From JADJGC01 sp964617645 (GTDB taxonomy: Bacteria; Zixibacteria; MSB-5A5; CAIYYT01): 64,000 bases of DNA. The DNA is taken from the NCBI GenBank assembly GCA_964617645.1, contig CAZTYE010000003.1, forward strand, positions 62,001 through 126,000, read 5' to 3'. How positions within the stretch are numbered: position 1 is the stretch's first letter; each line of letters begins with the position of its first letter. The notes below the pieces were generated by a model. It was given only the letters and a program-made list of their open reading frames with translations. It made no database searches and was not told the origin of the DNA. This document shows positions 43,148 through 52,754 of this stretch, one piece after another. The translations under genes were made by a program, and so were the position numbers.

Positions 43148-44527
43148 CTATGCAACCTTGTTCTGCGTTTGCCCCGCTTCACTGCTGCGTCTAAAGTAAT
43201 CTTCTACGAAGCCGGTGTCGAAGTGTCCCGACTGGAACACCGGATCGGCAATAATCTTCTTCTGAAAATCGATCGTCGTGTGGATGCCTTCGACGACGAA
43301 TTCGTCCAGCGCCCGCAACATCTTGCGCAGACCGTCGGCGCGATTTTTGTCCTTGACGATCAGCTTGGCGATCATCGAATCGTAATGCGGCGGCACCATG
43401 TACTTGGCGTAGGCGTGCGTATCAACGCGAACGCCATGACCGCCGGGCACATGGAACGAGGTGATTTGTCCCGGCGACGGCGCGAAGTTCTTGTCGGGGT
43501 TTTCGGCGTTGATGCGGCATTCGATGGCGTAGCCGGAAAAGATGACGTCGCTCTGCTTGAACGAGAGCTTCTCGTTACCCGCGATTTTGAGTTGCTCGAC
43601 GATGATATCGATGTCGGTGACTTCTTCGGTCACCGGATGCTCGACCTGCACGCGGGTGTTCATTTCCATGAAGTAGTAGTTGCCGGAGCCGTCGACGAGG
43701 AACTCGATCGTGCCGGCATTCTGATAGCCGGCGAACTTGGCGCCCGCCACGGCAGATTTGCCCATGCGATCGCGAAGTTCCGGCGACATGATCGGCGATG
43801 GTGATTCTTCGATCAATTTCTGATGCCGCCGCTGCACCGAGCAGTCGCGTTCGCCGAGGTGAATTACATTGCCGTGATTATCGGCCAGAATCTGAAATTC
43901 GACGTGGCGCGGCCGGTCGACGAAGCGTTCGACGTAGATTTCCGGATTATTGAATGCGGCCTGGGCTTCCATTTGCGCCGTGCGGAAAGCGCTCTCCAGT
44001 TCCGAGGCTTGCTTGACGACGCGCATGCCGCGGCCGCCACCGCCGGCGGCGGCTTTAAGAATTACCGGATAGCCGATTTCGCCGATCACCTTGAGCGCCG
44101 CGTCAAGATCGGGCACACCACCTTCGGAACCCGGCACCACCGGCACTCCGGCTTTGCGCATCGTGCGCTTAGCCTCCACTTTGTCACCCATCAGGCGGAT
44201 AACATCCGGCGAGGGGCCGATAAATGTCAGCCCGCATTCGGCGCAGATCTGCGCGAAACTGGCGTTCTCGGAGAGAAAGCCATAGCCGGGATGGATTGCC
44301 ACGGCGCCGGTGATTTCGGCGGCGGCGATGATCCGTTTGGGATCGAGGTAGCTTTCGGCAGATTTCGGCGGCCCGATGCAAACCGCTTCGTCGGCAAAGC
44401 GGACATGCAGGGAGTCAACGTCGGCTTCGGAATAAACGGCGACAGTCGGTACCCCCAACTCGCGGCAGGCGCGGATGATGCGCAGGGCGATTTCACCGCG
44501 GTTGGCAATGAGGATTTTCTTGAACAA
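43148..44527 (-). CDS. accC: Biotin carboxylase (acetyl-CoA carboxylase subunit)
   Basis: 459 aa ATP-grasp enzyme that carboxylates biotin on AccB. Seen: ILIANRGEIALRIIRACRELG, the ATP loop KAAAGGGGRGMRVV, CSVQRRHQKLIEE and MEMNTRVQVEHPVTE with catalytic residues. TTG start with GGGAG upstream; no better start is visible. It heads the accC-gcv operon; the usual partner accB is not adjacent, so it must lie elsewhere. It depends on BirA, encoded at 11574-12569. Confidence 0.96.
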   Translation of the reverse strand: MFKKILIANRGEIALRIIRACRELGVPTVAVYSEADVDSLHVRFADEAVCIGPPKSAESYLDPKRIIAAAEITGAVAIHPGYGFLSENASFAQICAECGLTFIGPSPDVIRLMGDKVEAKRTMRKAGVPVVPGSEGGVPDLDAALKVIGEIGYPVILKAAAGGGGRGMRVVKQASELESAFRTAQMEAQAAFNNPEIYVERFVDRPRHVEFQILADNHGNVIHLGERDCSVQRRHQKLIEESPSPIMSPELRDRMGKSAVAGAKFAGYQNAGTIEFLVDGSGNYYFMEMNTRVQVEHPVTEEVTDIDIIVEQLKIAGNEKLSFKQSDVIFSGYAIECRINAENPDKNFAPSPGQITSFHVPGGHGVRVDTHAYAKYMVPPHYDSMIAKLIVKDKNRADGLRKMLRALDEFVVEGIHTTIDFQKKIIADPVFQSGHFDTGFVEDYFRRSSEAGQTQNKVA

Positions 44528-44761
44528 TCACGCTCCCAAACGATGCGCCAGAACTCGTTGGTCTGGCCGGTGAATCGCGGCATACATAGCGTTTTTGCCC
44601 ATGCCGCGCAAGTGTATTCGCAGCGATTTTTCGTGGTCGGCGCGGTGATTTTGTGCAGTTATTTTCGGCCTGTCGGCGGCGATTCCGGTCGCCAAATTCG
44701 GCCGCCAGTGTTATCTTCCTGATGTTACCGAACGGCAAATCGAATTTACGGATCAGCAGCG

Positions 44762-46279
44762 GTGTTACGTCGGAAATTCAATCTCAGAGCCTGCCTCGGC
44801 TTCACGATGCTTACGCTTGTCGGCTTCAGCTTCGAAGCTCCCACAAGCGCAGCGGTACTCTGGCAATGGTCTGGTGCGATTACGCCCAATTCGGTTCGCA
44901 TCAAAGCACGAATTGGCGCCGACTCGACGATAGTGCGCGCGCTTCTCAGCGAGAGCGCCGACATGGCAAATCCGATCTACTCGCCGCCGGATACTGCCCT
45001 GAGCCTTCTCAATAACCGCGTGGTTGACCTTCGCGTCGGCGGTCTTCGACCCGACGCCCGTTACTTTTATGCAGTCGAAGTAAACGGATTTGTCGATAGC
45101 GCCACGGCCATTGGCCGAACACGCACCGTTTCTGATTCGGCTCGCTCATTTACTTTTGCGTTAGGCTCCTGCGCGAGAACCGGTTCGACGTCGGCGGTGT
45201 TTGACTCGATTCGCAATCGCGATCCGCTCTTTTTCTTCCATCTGGGGGACTTCCACTACGAGAACATCGCCGTGAATCAAGCGGCCGTTTTTCGGAGCGC
45301 ATTCGAAACCGTGTTGGCGTCACTACCTCAGGCTAATCTCTATCGCGATGTACCGATCGCCTATGTCTGGGACGATCATGATTTTGGCCCCAACAACTCT
45401 GATTCGACCGCGCCCGGTCGGCTGGCGGCACGGATGACCTATCAGGAATACGTGCCGCACTATCCGCTGGCGTTTGGCTCGGGGAATGTCAGTATCAATC
45501 AAGCATTCACAATTGGTCGGGTCCGCTTCATTGTCTGCGACTCGCGATCGGCGCGAAGTCCGGCATTCGCCGCCGATAACGCGAGCAAGACCATGCTCGG
45601 TAAGGCGCAGAAAGAGTGGTTCAAGAAGCAGCTCTTGGCGGCGAACGGACGATTCCCGCTGATCGTCTGGGTCAATACCATGCCCTGGATCGGCGTCACC
45701 GGCGATGACGGCTGGCATCTCTACACCACCGAACGCCGCGAACTGGCCGATTTCATCAAAGCGAACCAAATTCGGGGATTGTGCATGATCTCCGGCGATG
45801 CCCACATGCTCGCGATTGATGACGGCTCGCACTCCGACTACGCTACCGGTGGCGGGGCGGCATTTCCGGTGATGCACGCTGCGGCGCTCGATCAATCGGG
45901 CAGTCTGAAAGGCGGTCCGTATAGTCATGGAGCTTATCCGGGCGGCGGTCAATTCGGCTTGATGTCCATCGACGACGATGGCGATTCGCTGATCACTGTT
46001 CGCTGGAGCGGTCGCAATGTCGCCGGTTCCGAGTTAGTCGCGCACACTTTTGCAGTGGACGCCCGGCCAATCGTCTGCGGAGATGCCGATAGCGACGGCG
46101 CCCTTGCGCTCAATGATGCCGTTCGGCTGATCGACTACATCTTCGGAGCCGACCCGACGTCGATCACTCTGAGCGAAGCCGACGCCAATGGCAATCTGAC
46201 TGCCAGTATTGCCGATGCGGTCTTCCTAATCGAACACCTCTTCAACGGCGGTCCGGCGCCGAAGTGTGCGGAGTTGTAG
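44762..46279 (+). CDS. Secreted PhoD-like phosphatase/phosphodiesterase with dockerin pair
   Basis: 505 aa, GTG start. Signal segment (about 10-32), an N-terminal fibronectin-like domain, then a PhoD/calcineurin-like metallophosphatase: GSCARTGS, FHLGDFHYEN, YVWDDHDFGPNNSD and SGDAHMLAIDDGSH supply the metal ligands. A C-terminal dockerin pair (about 437-500, GDADSDGALALNDAVRLIDYIF and a looser second loop) follows. It probably releases phosphate from extracellular diesters or monoesters. Divergent from accC. Confidence 0.88.
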   Translation: MLRRKFNLRACLGFTMLTLVGFSFEAPTSAAVLWQWSGAITPNSVRIKARIGADSTIVRALLSESADMANPIYSPPDTALSLLNNRVVDLRVGGLRPDARYFYAVEVNGFVDSATAIGRTRTVSDSARSFTFALGSCARTGSTSAVFDSIRNRDPLFFFHLGDFHYENIAVNQAAVFRSAFETVLASLPQANLYRDVPIAYVWDDHDFGPNNSDSTAPGRLAARMTYQEYVPHYPLAFGSGNVSINQAFTIGRVRFIVCDSRSARSPAFAADNASKTMLGKAQKEWFKKQLLAANGRFPLIVWVNTMPWIGVTGDDGWHLYTTERRELADFIKANQIRGLCMISGDAHMLAIDDGSHSDYATGGGAAFPVMHAAALDQSGSLKGGPYSHGAYPGGGQFGLMSIDDDGDSLITVRWSGRNVAGSELVAHTFAVDARPIVCGDADSDGALALNDAVRLIDYIFGADPTSITLSEADANGNLTASIADAVFLIEHLFNGGPAPKCAEL

Positions 46280-46383
46280 GCGGCGATCATCGAAAACGCC
46301 CACTTTCTGCTTGACGATTTTGGGCGCTTGGATTAGAATGTGTCTAACGGAACTGGAAATATCCACTTTGGGGAGGTACGCTT

Positions 46384-47211
46384 GTGAAATCTCAAACTGA
46401 GCGCAATTGGGTTTGCGTCCTGCTTGCCACGATGACCTTGACGCTGACCATCACTTTCTGCCCGCGCGATTTGACGGCACAAATCATCAACTATGATCCG
46501 GATCCGGGCATTCCGGATACGATTAGGATTGGGTGTCCCCTCAACTTCCAATCAGTCGCAATTGGCGACTCGGTGGCAGTCCCGATCTACATGTATATTG
46601 ATGATTACTTGTATGGCTTCTCGCTCGGATTCCACCACGATGTAGCCAACATCGAGATCATTAGCTGGACGCCGATGATTTCGGCGCCCGACTGGTTGTT
46701 TCTGGGCAAAGCCGACTACACCGCGAACACGTTCGGGATCGGGGGAGTTTCGTTCGGTATCCCGAATACGGCAATCCCGCCGGGATCGTACTATCTGGGC
46801 AATCTCAATGTCCGCCTGGTCTCGGGCCCAAGCAGCGCGATTGTCGATCTCGACTCCAGCTTCTTCTTTCCGGCCGGCCACTGGATCATGGATGTTAGTC
46901 CGATCTATGGTTCGGTGACTTTTTTCGAGATTCAGGCGCAATTCGTCGAATGCGAATATTGCGATTTTGCAATTAACGCCACGTGCCCGAACTTTGACAT
47001 TGAATGCGGCGATTTTGACGGATCAGGACAAATCGATGTCGCAGACGCCGTTTATCTGGTCAATTACATTTTCGTATCGCCACACCCCGAACCGCACGGG
47101 GCCTGCGGCGGCGATGCCAATTGCGATCAGAGGCTGAATCTCGGTGATGCCGTCTATCTGATTAACTACTTCTTCTCCGGCGGACCCGAGCCGGGAGCGG
47201 CCTGCCGTTAG
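46384..47211 (+). CDS. Secreted protein with cohesin-like domain and dockerin pair
   Basis: 275 aa, GTG start with GGGAGG upstream. Signal peptide to about residue 32. Residues about 55-190 look like a cohesin-type beta sandwich: VAIGDSVAVPIYMYIDD, LYGFSLGFHHD and later IVDLDSSFF strands. A dockerin pair (about 206-273: CGDFDGSGQIDVADAVYLVNY and CDQRLNLGDAVYLINYFF) ends the protein. The cohesin call is by pattern only; other Ig-like folds are possible. If correct, it carries both halves of a docking interaction. Confidence 0.7.
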   Translation: MKSQTERNWVCVLLATMTLTLTITFCPRDLTAQIINYDPDPGIPDTIRIGCPLNFQSVAIGDSVAVPIYMYIDDYLYGFSLGFHHDVANIEIISWTPMISAPDWLFLGKADYTANTFGIGGVSFGIPNTAIPPGSYYLGNLNVRLVSGPSSAIVDLDSSFFFPAGHWIMDVSPIYGSVTFFEIQAQFVECEYCDFAINATCPNFDIECGDFDGSGQIDVADAVYLVNYIFVSPHPEPHGACGGDANCDQRLNLGDAVYLINYFFSGGPEPGAACR

Positions 47212-47240
47212 TCAGTCCCTTGATGAATTGCCTGCAGGAC

Positions 47241-47270
47241 AAGCGGCGGATGAGCAAACATCCGCCGCTT
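47241..47270. terminator. Bidirectional hairpin between convergent genes
   Basis: A 12-base perfect stem AAGCGGCGGATG/CATCCGCCGCTT with a six-base loop; no clear U-run on either side. Confidence 0.7.
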
Positions 47271-47292
47271 TCGATTAGGCCTGCGTCGAGAA

Positions 47293-47910
47293 CTACGACT
47301 TGGCTTTGGTGATCTTCAGCATTTCTTCAATCTTGCTCGTAATCTCAATGCTCGTCGGTTCGACTTTGGAGGGCCAGCGGGCGATCAACTTGCCGTTCTG
47401 GTCAAGCAAAAATTTCGAGAAATTCCACTGAATCTCGCCGGGCAGGCTCGACTCCTTGGTCAAGTAGCCAAAGAGCGGATGGATATCGTCGCCCTTGACT
47501 GAAACCTTCGCCATCATCGGGAATGTGACATTAAAATTGGTCACGCAGAATTTCTTGATCTCTTCGTTCGTGCCGGGTTCCTGACCGCCGAAATTGTTGG
47601 CCGGAAATCCGACCACGACCAAACCCTGATCTTTGTATTTCTTGTAGAGCTGCTCCAGGCCGGTGTACTGCGGCGTGTAACCGCATTTGCTCGCGACGTT
47701 CACGGCGAGAACGACCTTACCGGAAAATGCGGCCAGATTGGTTTTGGCGCCGTCGATAGTGTTGAATTCGATCTGGCGATGATCCGTCATTGCGTTGGCC
47801 ACCGACGCCTCCTGGGAGTTTGAGCTTGGCGGAGTTGACTCCTTGGCAGCGACTGCCAGGACGACGGCCACCAGCACCGCCGGCAACAATAAGATTAGGA
47901 GCTTACGCAT
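47293..47910 (-). CDS. Glutathione peroxidase family thiol peroxidase, exported
   Basis: 205 aa. Membrane or signal segment (about 4-22), then the GPx fold: LAVNVASKCGYTPQY with peroxidatic Cys76, GFPANNFGGQEPGTNEEIKKFC with the catalytic glutamine and a resolving cysteine, and IQWNFSKFLLD with the tryptophan. The active site is cysteine, not selenocysteine, so it most likely uses thioredoxin-type reductants. Reduces hydroperoxides in the envelope. Its upstream region has GAAAGGA before the ATG. Confidence 0.93.
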   Translation of the reverse strand: MRKLLILLLPAVLVAVVLAVAAKESTPPSSNSQEASVANAMTDHRQIEFNTIDGAKTNLAAFSGKVVLAVNVASKCGYTPQYTGLEQLYKKYKDQGLVVVGFPANNFGGQEPGTNEEIKKFCVTNFNVTFPMMAKVSVKGDDIHPLFGYLTKESSLPGEIQWNFSKFLLDQNGKLIARWPSKVEPTSIEITSKIEEMLKITKAKS

Positions 47911-48048
47911 GCATTCGGTCCTTTCGTTGTCTCTCTATGCTCGACTCTCATTCCGCGCTCGCCCGACGCTCACGCCAAAGCGATTGACAGCGACGGCGCG
48001 CATTGCGCATCATGGGTATACGATTACTAACATCGAAAGGAATGTTCT

Positions 48049-48525
48049 GTGCCCAAGAAAGTGAAACATGACTGGACGCAGTTTACGCTGCGCGTGAATA
48101 TCAAAGCGCCGGTGGCGAGAGTGTTCGCGGCGTGGACAAACGACAAAATAGTCAGCAAGTGGTTCACCGAGAAAACGGTGATTGTGCCGCGCAAAGGCGG
48201 AAGGCTGTACTTCGAGTGGGTTGCCGGTGATAAGTTGGACACCAAGATCATCGCGATCACGAAGAACCGCAAAATCGTTTTCCCGTTCGGCATGAAGGGT
48301 GAAGAAGTGGCGGTGTCGTTCAAGAAAGATGGACGTGAGACAACCTGCGAGCTGCATCAATACAACATGGGCACTGATCCGGTCTCCAAGTGGAATATGC
48401 ATCGCGGCTGTATTCAAGGCTGGACGTTTTTCCTCGCCAATCTCAAGGCGTATCTTGAGCACGGCGTCGATCTGCGCGGCCACGACCCCAAGCGGAGCTA
48501 CAAACAGGACTTCATCAATAGCTGA
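48049..48525 (+). CDS. SRPBCC (AHSA1-like) domain protein
   Basis: 158 aa, GTG start after GAAAGGAA. START/Bet v1-like fold of the Aha1 C-terminal type: FTLRVNIKAPVARVFAAWTNDKIVSKWFTEKT, then strands around GGRLYFEWVAGDK, and a C-terminal helix WTFFLANLKAYLEHGVDLRGH. Members bind hydrophobic ligands or act on them; none can be assigned. Its stop is 5 bases from that of the convergent protease gene. Confidence 0.85.
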   Translation: MPKKVKHDWTQFTLRVNIKAPVARVFAAWTNDKIVSKWFTEKTVIVPRKGGRLYFEWVAGDKLDTKIIAITKNRKIVFPFGMKGEEVAVSFKKDGRETTCELHQYNMGTDPVSKWNMHRGCIQGWTFFLANLKAYLEHGVDLRGHDPKRSYKQDFINS

Positions 48526-48530
48526 GTCGG

Positions 48531-51500
48531 CTATCGGTACTCGGCGTGCGTCCGCTTGCGCTTGACAGCCTCGGGGAGTTCGATGATCAGTTTGACGCTG
48601 CTCTGTGCAAATGCAGTGCTGCTGGTATTGCATTCCGGATTGAGCCTCGATGAGCTTGAAGCGAAGAGCGAGACATTGAGTTCAAAATTGTGAAATCCGT
48701 GCAGATATCCGGACAAGGTGTCCGCGCAGCCGGATTGGAATAGCGATCCCGACTGGCATCCGGCTATCGTGCCGAATTCGTTAAGCAGATGTGAAGAGGC
48801 TCCCCATTCGGATAGAAACTGTGGATCACCGAGGCCGATGGTGTTGACAATCAGAGTGTATGGAATAGAGTCAACGCCACCGGCGAAGCCAAACTCCCAC
48901 TTTGTGCGGTTCGTGCCGCCGGCGAACGAAACCATCCCCGAGATGCCGATATGATCGTCACACGGAGGATCAGTAACCGCTGCTGAGGCATTGGATGTGG
49001 ACGAGCCGAGAAAGTAGAAAGTGAGTGTTCGGGCATCCGATTGAAAGTCTACACCTGCATTGTATACGGTCTGAGCTTGCGCTGAAGCTGTATAGAAGGC
49101 TGTGTTTCCGAAAGTGAGCCCGTTGGCACCAAAGCTCAACGGTGCAAAGCTGGTCGCGCTGGTAGCATCGAGATACTCAGCCGAACCATCGGCATGACTA
49201 AAGTGCTCGACGTTTGACAAGACCACTGGCGCGATGTTTATAGCCTGCACCGTCGTCGTTGCCACTACGCTTGAGTCTTCAAGCGCAGATATCGCAATAA
49301 CAATTTCGTCAGCGCCGTTTGCGAGTGTTGCCACCACACCCAGACTGCCATCGCTTCCCGTCGTGCTCACCGTCGGCGATACCGTTCCTCCAGAGGCGAG
49401 CATTTGGACTTCAACGCCATCACGCCAGACAATACCAGTGTCCGACTGCTGGCCAACGCGGACATGAAGCGGCGCCGTGAACTGAATAAACGTCGGAAAG
49501 TCGGCTTCGATCACCCACAAGTTAGGGCAGGTTCCATCCCGCGCGACGCTGTCGCAAGCCGGGCAATCAACAAGCAGAGAGTCGCGCACGGCCTCGTCTC
49601 CGGAGAAGAGCGGAGTGTAGGCGTAGTAGCACAATACTTCGAGATCGGAGACTGACGACTCATCAAATTTCCGCGTCTTGTTGGCGACTTGCTGCGAAAA
49701 CGCCGTGAACGCCGGCGGCGAGTTAATGTCCAGATCAAACTTGGTTATCTTGTCGCTCCCACCGGTGAAGCCGTCGCCGTTAAGATCGTAACGCGAGTAG
49801 TCGGCAAGAGCATTCGGGTTACCCTGACGCACCAGTTCGTAATCGGCGAATTTCTTGGTCAGAAAATCAATGTCGAATTCATCGAAAAACCCATCGGCGC
49901 CCTCCGCTCCGGTCTGGTCGGCAACATCCAGCAGGGTCTTGCGGATTGGAGCAGTGAAAATGTCGGCGTCGAGCATCAATACCGCAAGGTAGCCGTCGAC
50001 AAATCCGGCATACGGCGATTCATCGAACGCCTTCTGAACGATGTTCTTGAGTTCCAGATTAGTCAAAGTCGGATTTAGACTGAGCAAGTACGCCGCCAAT
50101 CCGGCGACCTGCGGCGCGGCGAACGACGTTCCTTGATAATGCGAGATGAGATCGCCGCCCGCCGACTGTTCGCAACCCCCGACTTCGGCGGGATTATCGA
50201 TCCGAGCACACGGCGCCGAAACCCACTCGCCCAACACTCGCACCGGTGCGCCGGCGCCCGACCAGGGGTGTTCGTTGCCGAAGGCGTCGGAGCTGCCGAC
50301 AACGATGACGTTGGTCAACCTCACATTGATGTACTGGTTTGTGAAGATGAGGTAATTCACGTAGTTCTGCAGGATGAAGGATTCCGCCAGCGTGGCCTCG
50401 CCGGGCGAATAAATGTCGAACGGTGAACCGAAAGCCGCCGCGATATTGAACTGCGAACTGATCGACGCGTAGCGGCTGGCATCTGTGCGGTCGCCGCTGT
50501 TCCCGGCTGACGCGATGTGGATGAAGTCGGCTTGGCGGGGCCATACGGCTGCACGCCACTTCAGCGCATCGATTACTCTCTCCAATTTCGGGTACGTGGC
50601 GATGTCGACCTCGAAACCGAGCGAAGTGTTGAGAACGAAACGACCTGCCGGAAAGCGCGCGACGATATCGCTGGTGGCCTCCGATGGTGATAGGCCACCA
50701 ACCATCAGAGACTTGATGCCAAGCAGAGTCGTCGGGCCGGGATGTACTCCGGTCGTGTTCTTGATGTCATGCTCGGCGCCAATGATGCCCGACACCGCAA
50801 ATCCATGATTGCCGGTGCTGGTTACTATCAGATCTGGCTTGCCTCGACCACTCAGAAATGTCTGCGAAGGAATTTCTGCGTGGGGGATTGCGCGATAGTA
50901 CCGATCCGGAACCATCACCGTAACCGGTGAATTTACATTTTCGGCATACCCCTTGACGTTCCAGGCTGCCGGCATGCGCAATTGAATTAAGTGCTCGATC
51001 TCATCCGTCCCGGTTGGCGGCAGCTCCTGAAATTCCACAACCGCGTCTTTTCCCAAGCTGTAGGCAGGGTACGCGTGAAGAAACGCTCCGCTTTGTATGA
51101 GGAGATCGGCGATGCTATCGGCCTGAGCCGCGCCGTCGACTGGGGCGATAGCGACGGTAACCAACAAGTCTTTAGGAGTCGTCCAGGTTAGTTTTCCGCC
51201 GACGGCATTGAGCGCGGCGTTGACTTCGGCCACTGTCGCATCCGGGTGCAGCAGCGCCGAAATGCGACTGCGCAAGAAACCGTCTTCCGCCACGTCTACC
51301 GAGTCTGCCGCAATCGGCCCGAACTCGAAGAGCACACTCACTGCGAGACTGTCCTCGTCTCCAGCGAGCAAAACGCCCGCTTCACACAGTGGCCCGTCGC
51401 ACGGTGACGGTCCGGAAGCGAAGATGTAGTTGATCAGATGGACAGCATCCGAAATATCCGCGCGGCCGTTGCAGTCCAAATCGCCGGCGGCATCGTCTTG

Positions 51501-51683
51501 CGGCGCACCGCCGCCCGCGAAGATGTAATTGACCAGATAGACGGCATCACCAATATCGACGCGGGCAGAGGCATCGACATCGCCGCAGCTTGCAGCCCTC
51601 GCCTGCTTGACGGCTAAGAAGAGCTGAATCATGAGTAGTGAAAGGGTTATTAATATCCGGAATGAGCGCAAAGGAAGGAACAT
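48531..51683 (-). CDS. Secreted subtilisin-like (S8) protease with N-terminal dockerin pair
   Basis: 1050 aa. Signal peptide (1-30); dockerin pair directly behind it (about 33-95: CGDVDASARVDIGDAVYLVNYIF, DCNGRADISDAVHLINYIF); a propeptide-like region; an S8 domain with His in GNHGFAVSGI (His293), AGN oxyanion in ASAGNSGD and Ser in GTSFAAPQVAG (Ser520). The Asp block is atypical: VTVMVPDRYY (Asp260) instead of VAVIDTG. An EF-hand-like DLNGDGFTGGSDK and about 400 residues of beta domains follow. GTG/ATG choice is not in doubt. Activity is likely but the Asp block deserves testing. Confidence 0.85.
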   Translation of the reverse strand: MFLPLRSFRILITLSLLMIQLFLAVKQARAASCGDVDASARVDIGDAVYLVNYIFAGGGAPQDDAAGDLDCNGRADISDAVHLINYIFASGPSPCDGPLCEAGVLLAGDEDSLAVSVLFEFGPIAADSVDVAEDGFLRSRISALLHPDATVAEVNAALNAVGGKLTWTTPKDLLVTVAIAPVDGAAQADSIADLLIQSGAFLHAYPAYSLGKDAVVEFQELPPTGTDEIEHLIQLRMPAAWNVKGYAENVNSPVTVMVPDRYYRAIPHAEIPSQTFLSGRGKPDLIVTSTGNHGFAVSGIIGAEHDIKNTTGVHPGPTTLLGIKSLMVGGLSPSEATSDIVARFPAGRFVLNTSLGFEVDIATYPKLERVIDALKWRAAVWPRQADFIHIASAGNSGDRTDASRYASISSQFNIAAAFGSPFDIYSPGEATLAESFILQNYVNYLIFTNQYINVRLTNVIVVGSSDAFGNEHPWSGAGAPVRVLGEWVSAPCARIDNPAEVGGCEQSAGGDLISHYQGTSFAAPQVAGLAAYLLSLNPTLTNLELKNIVQKAFDESPYAGFVDGYLAVLMLDADIFTAPIRKTLLDVADQTGAEGADGFFDEFDIDFLTKKFADYELVRQGNPNALADYSRYDLNGDGFTGGSDKITKFDLDINSPPAFTAFSQQVANKTRKFDESSVSDLEVLCYYAYTPLFSGDEAVRDSLLVDCPACDSVARDGTCPNLWVIEADFPTFIQFTAPLHVRVGQQSDTGIVWRDGVEVQMLASGGTVSPTVSTTGSDGSLGVVATLANGADEIVIAISALEDSSVVATTTVQAINIAPVVLSNVEHFSHADGSAEYLDATSATSFAPLSFGANGLTFGNTAFYTASAQAQTVYNAGVDFQSDARTLTFYFLGSSTSNASAAVTDPPCDDHIGISGMVSFAGGTNRTKWEFGFAGGVDSIPYTLIVNTIGLGDPQFLSEWGASSHLLNEFGTIAGCQSGSLFQSGCADTLSGYLHGFHNFELNVSLFASSSSRLNPECNTSSTAFAQSSVKLIIELPEAVKRKRTHAEYR

Positions 51684-51760
51684 GTGCGAGTCTCCGTTAC
51701 CGGTCCCGTGCCGGGAAGCGGTTGCCGTATGCGATCGAGTATCAGCGTTAAGTTAGGTGA

Positions 51761-51788
51761 AAAATATCATGCCCGCCAAATTTGTCAA
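51761..51788 (-). promoter_or_regulatory. Promoter of the dockerin-protease gene
   Basis: On the minus strand TTGACA (51783-51788) and TATTTT (51761-51766) are 16 bases apart, 78 bases upstream of the ATG at 51683. Confidence 0.7.
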
Positions 51789-51849
51789 GGATTTCGGGGA
51801 GGTATTTTGTCGATGTTGCCGCCGAGTCGGTCAAACAGGAATTTCTGGC

Positions 51850-52626
51850 CTACTTGAGCACCTCCGCGAAAAACTGCTTCATCGCTTCCCAGGAGCGGCG
51901 GTCGGCGTTGGCGTTGTAGGCGGCGCCTTTTGAGTTGTCGTCGCCCGCTTCCTTCTGGGTGAAGGAATGCACCGCGCCGGAATAGGCAATGAACTGATAA
52001 TCGGCGTTGGCGGTTTTCATTTCGGCCATAAACGCCTCGACGTCCTTGATTGGCACATACGGATCATCCGCGCCATGACAAACGAGAATCTTGGACTTGA
52101 GCGTTGCAGCATCTGCCGGAAGCGGCGTCGTTAGCGAGCCGTGGAACGACACCACGCCGCGAACATCCGCGCCGGAACGCGCCAGTTCTATGACCGCGCC
52201 GCCGCCGAAGCAATAGCCGATGGCGGCAACACGTTTCGGATCGACCTTTTTGTTCGCCAAGAGTGTGGCGAGTCCGGCCTTAACACGATCACGCAGAAGC
52301 TGCCGATCGGCGTAGTATTTGCCCGCCTCCGCTCCGGCAGCCGCATTGTCAGCAGGGCGAATACCCTTGCCGTAGATATCCACAGCCAGTGCGACATAAC
52401 CCATCTCGGCGAGCATCTGAGCGCGCATCCGTTCATTGTCGGTCAAGCCGCGCCACTGATGCACGATGAGCACGCCGGGCGCGGGCGATTTCAGATCATC
52501 TTTGTACGCCAGAAATCCCTCGAGCACAACATCACCGTGCTTGTACTCGACGACTTCGGTTCTAATTGCAGCGGCAGCAAGTGAGTTCAGGAGCATGACC
52601 ATGGCAAGTATTGATAACGCTTTCAT
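51850..52626 (-). CDS. Dienelactone hydrolase family protein, exported
   Basis: 258 aa from ATG 52624-52626 (AAAGGA upstream), which opens a signal peptide (about 1-20); a longer reading adds an unlikely acidic leader. DLH alpha/beta hydrolase with nucleophile elbow IGYCFGGGAV (Cys139), acid in CHGADDPYVP and His in GAVHSFTQ, the Cys-Asp-His triad of the family. Periplasmic location argues against true dienelactone metabolism; a general ester or lactone substrate is more likely. Confidence 0.9.
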   Translation of the reverse strand: MKALSILAMVMLLNSLAAAAIRTEVVEYKHGDVVLEGFLAYKDDLKSPAPGVLIVHQWRGLTDNERMRAQMLAEMGYVALAVDIYGKGIRPADNAAAGAEAGKYYADRQLLRDRVKAGLATLLANKKVDPKRVAAIGYCFGGGAVIELARSGADVRGVVSFHGSLTTPLPADAATLKSKILVCHGADDPYVPIKDVEAFMAEMKTANADYQFIAYSGAVHSFTQKEAGDDNSKGAAYNANADRRSWEAMKQFFAEVLK

Positions 52627-52754
52627 CTGAGTCCTTTCACTTTCTTCGTCCGGGAAGAGCACCAATTCAGAAGTGATACGTCCAACCGGCAGAGGTCGTT
52701 AAGCGTGGGCGCGAATTAGTTCGCGCCGTGCCGCGCCGGAATTGACAGCGGCGA

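Noticed and set aside
47293..47910. Glutathione peroxidase as a second selenoprotein
   Set aside because: The active-site codon reads cysteine (NVASKCGYT).
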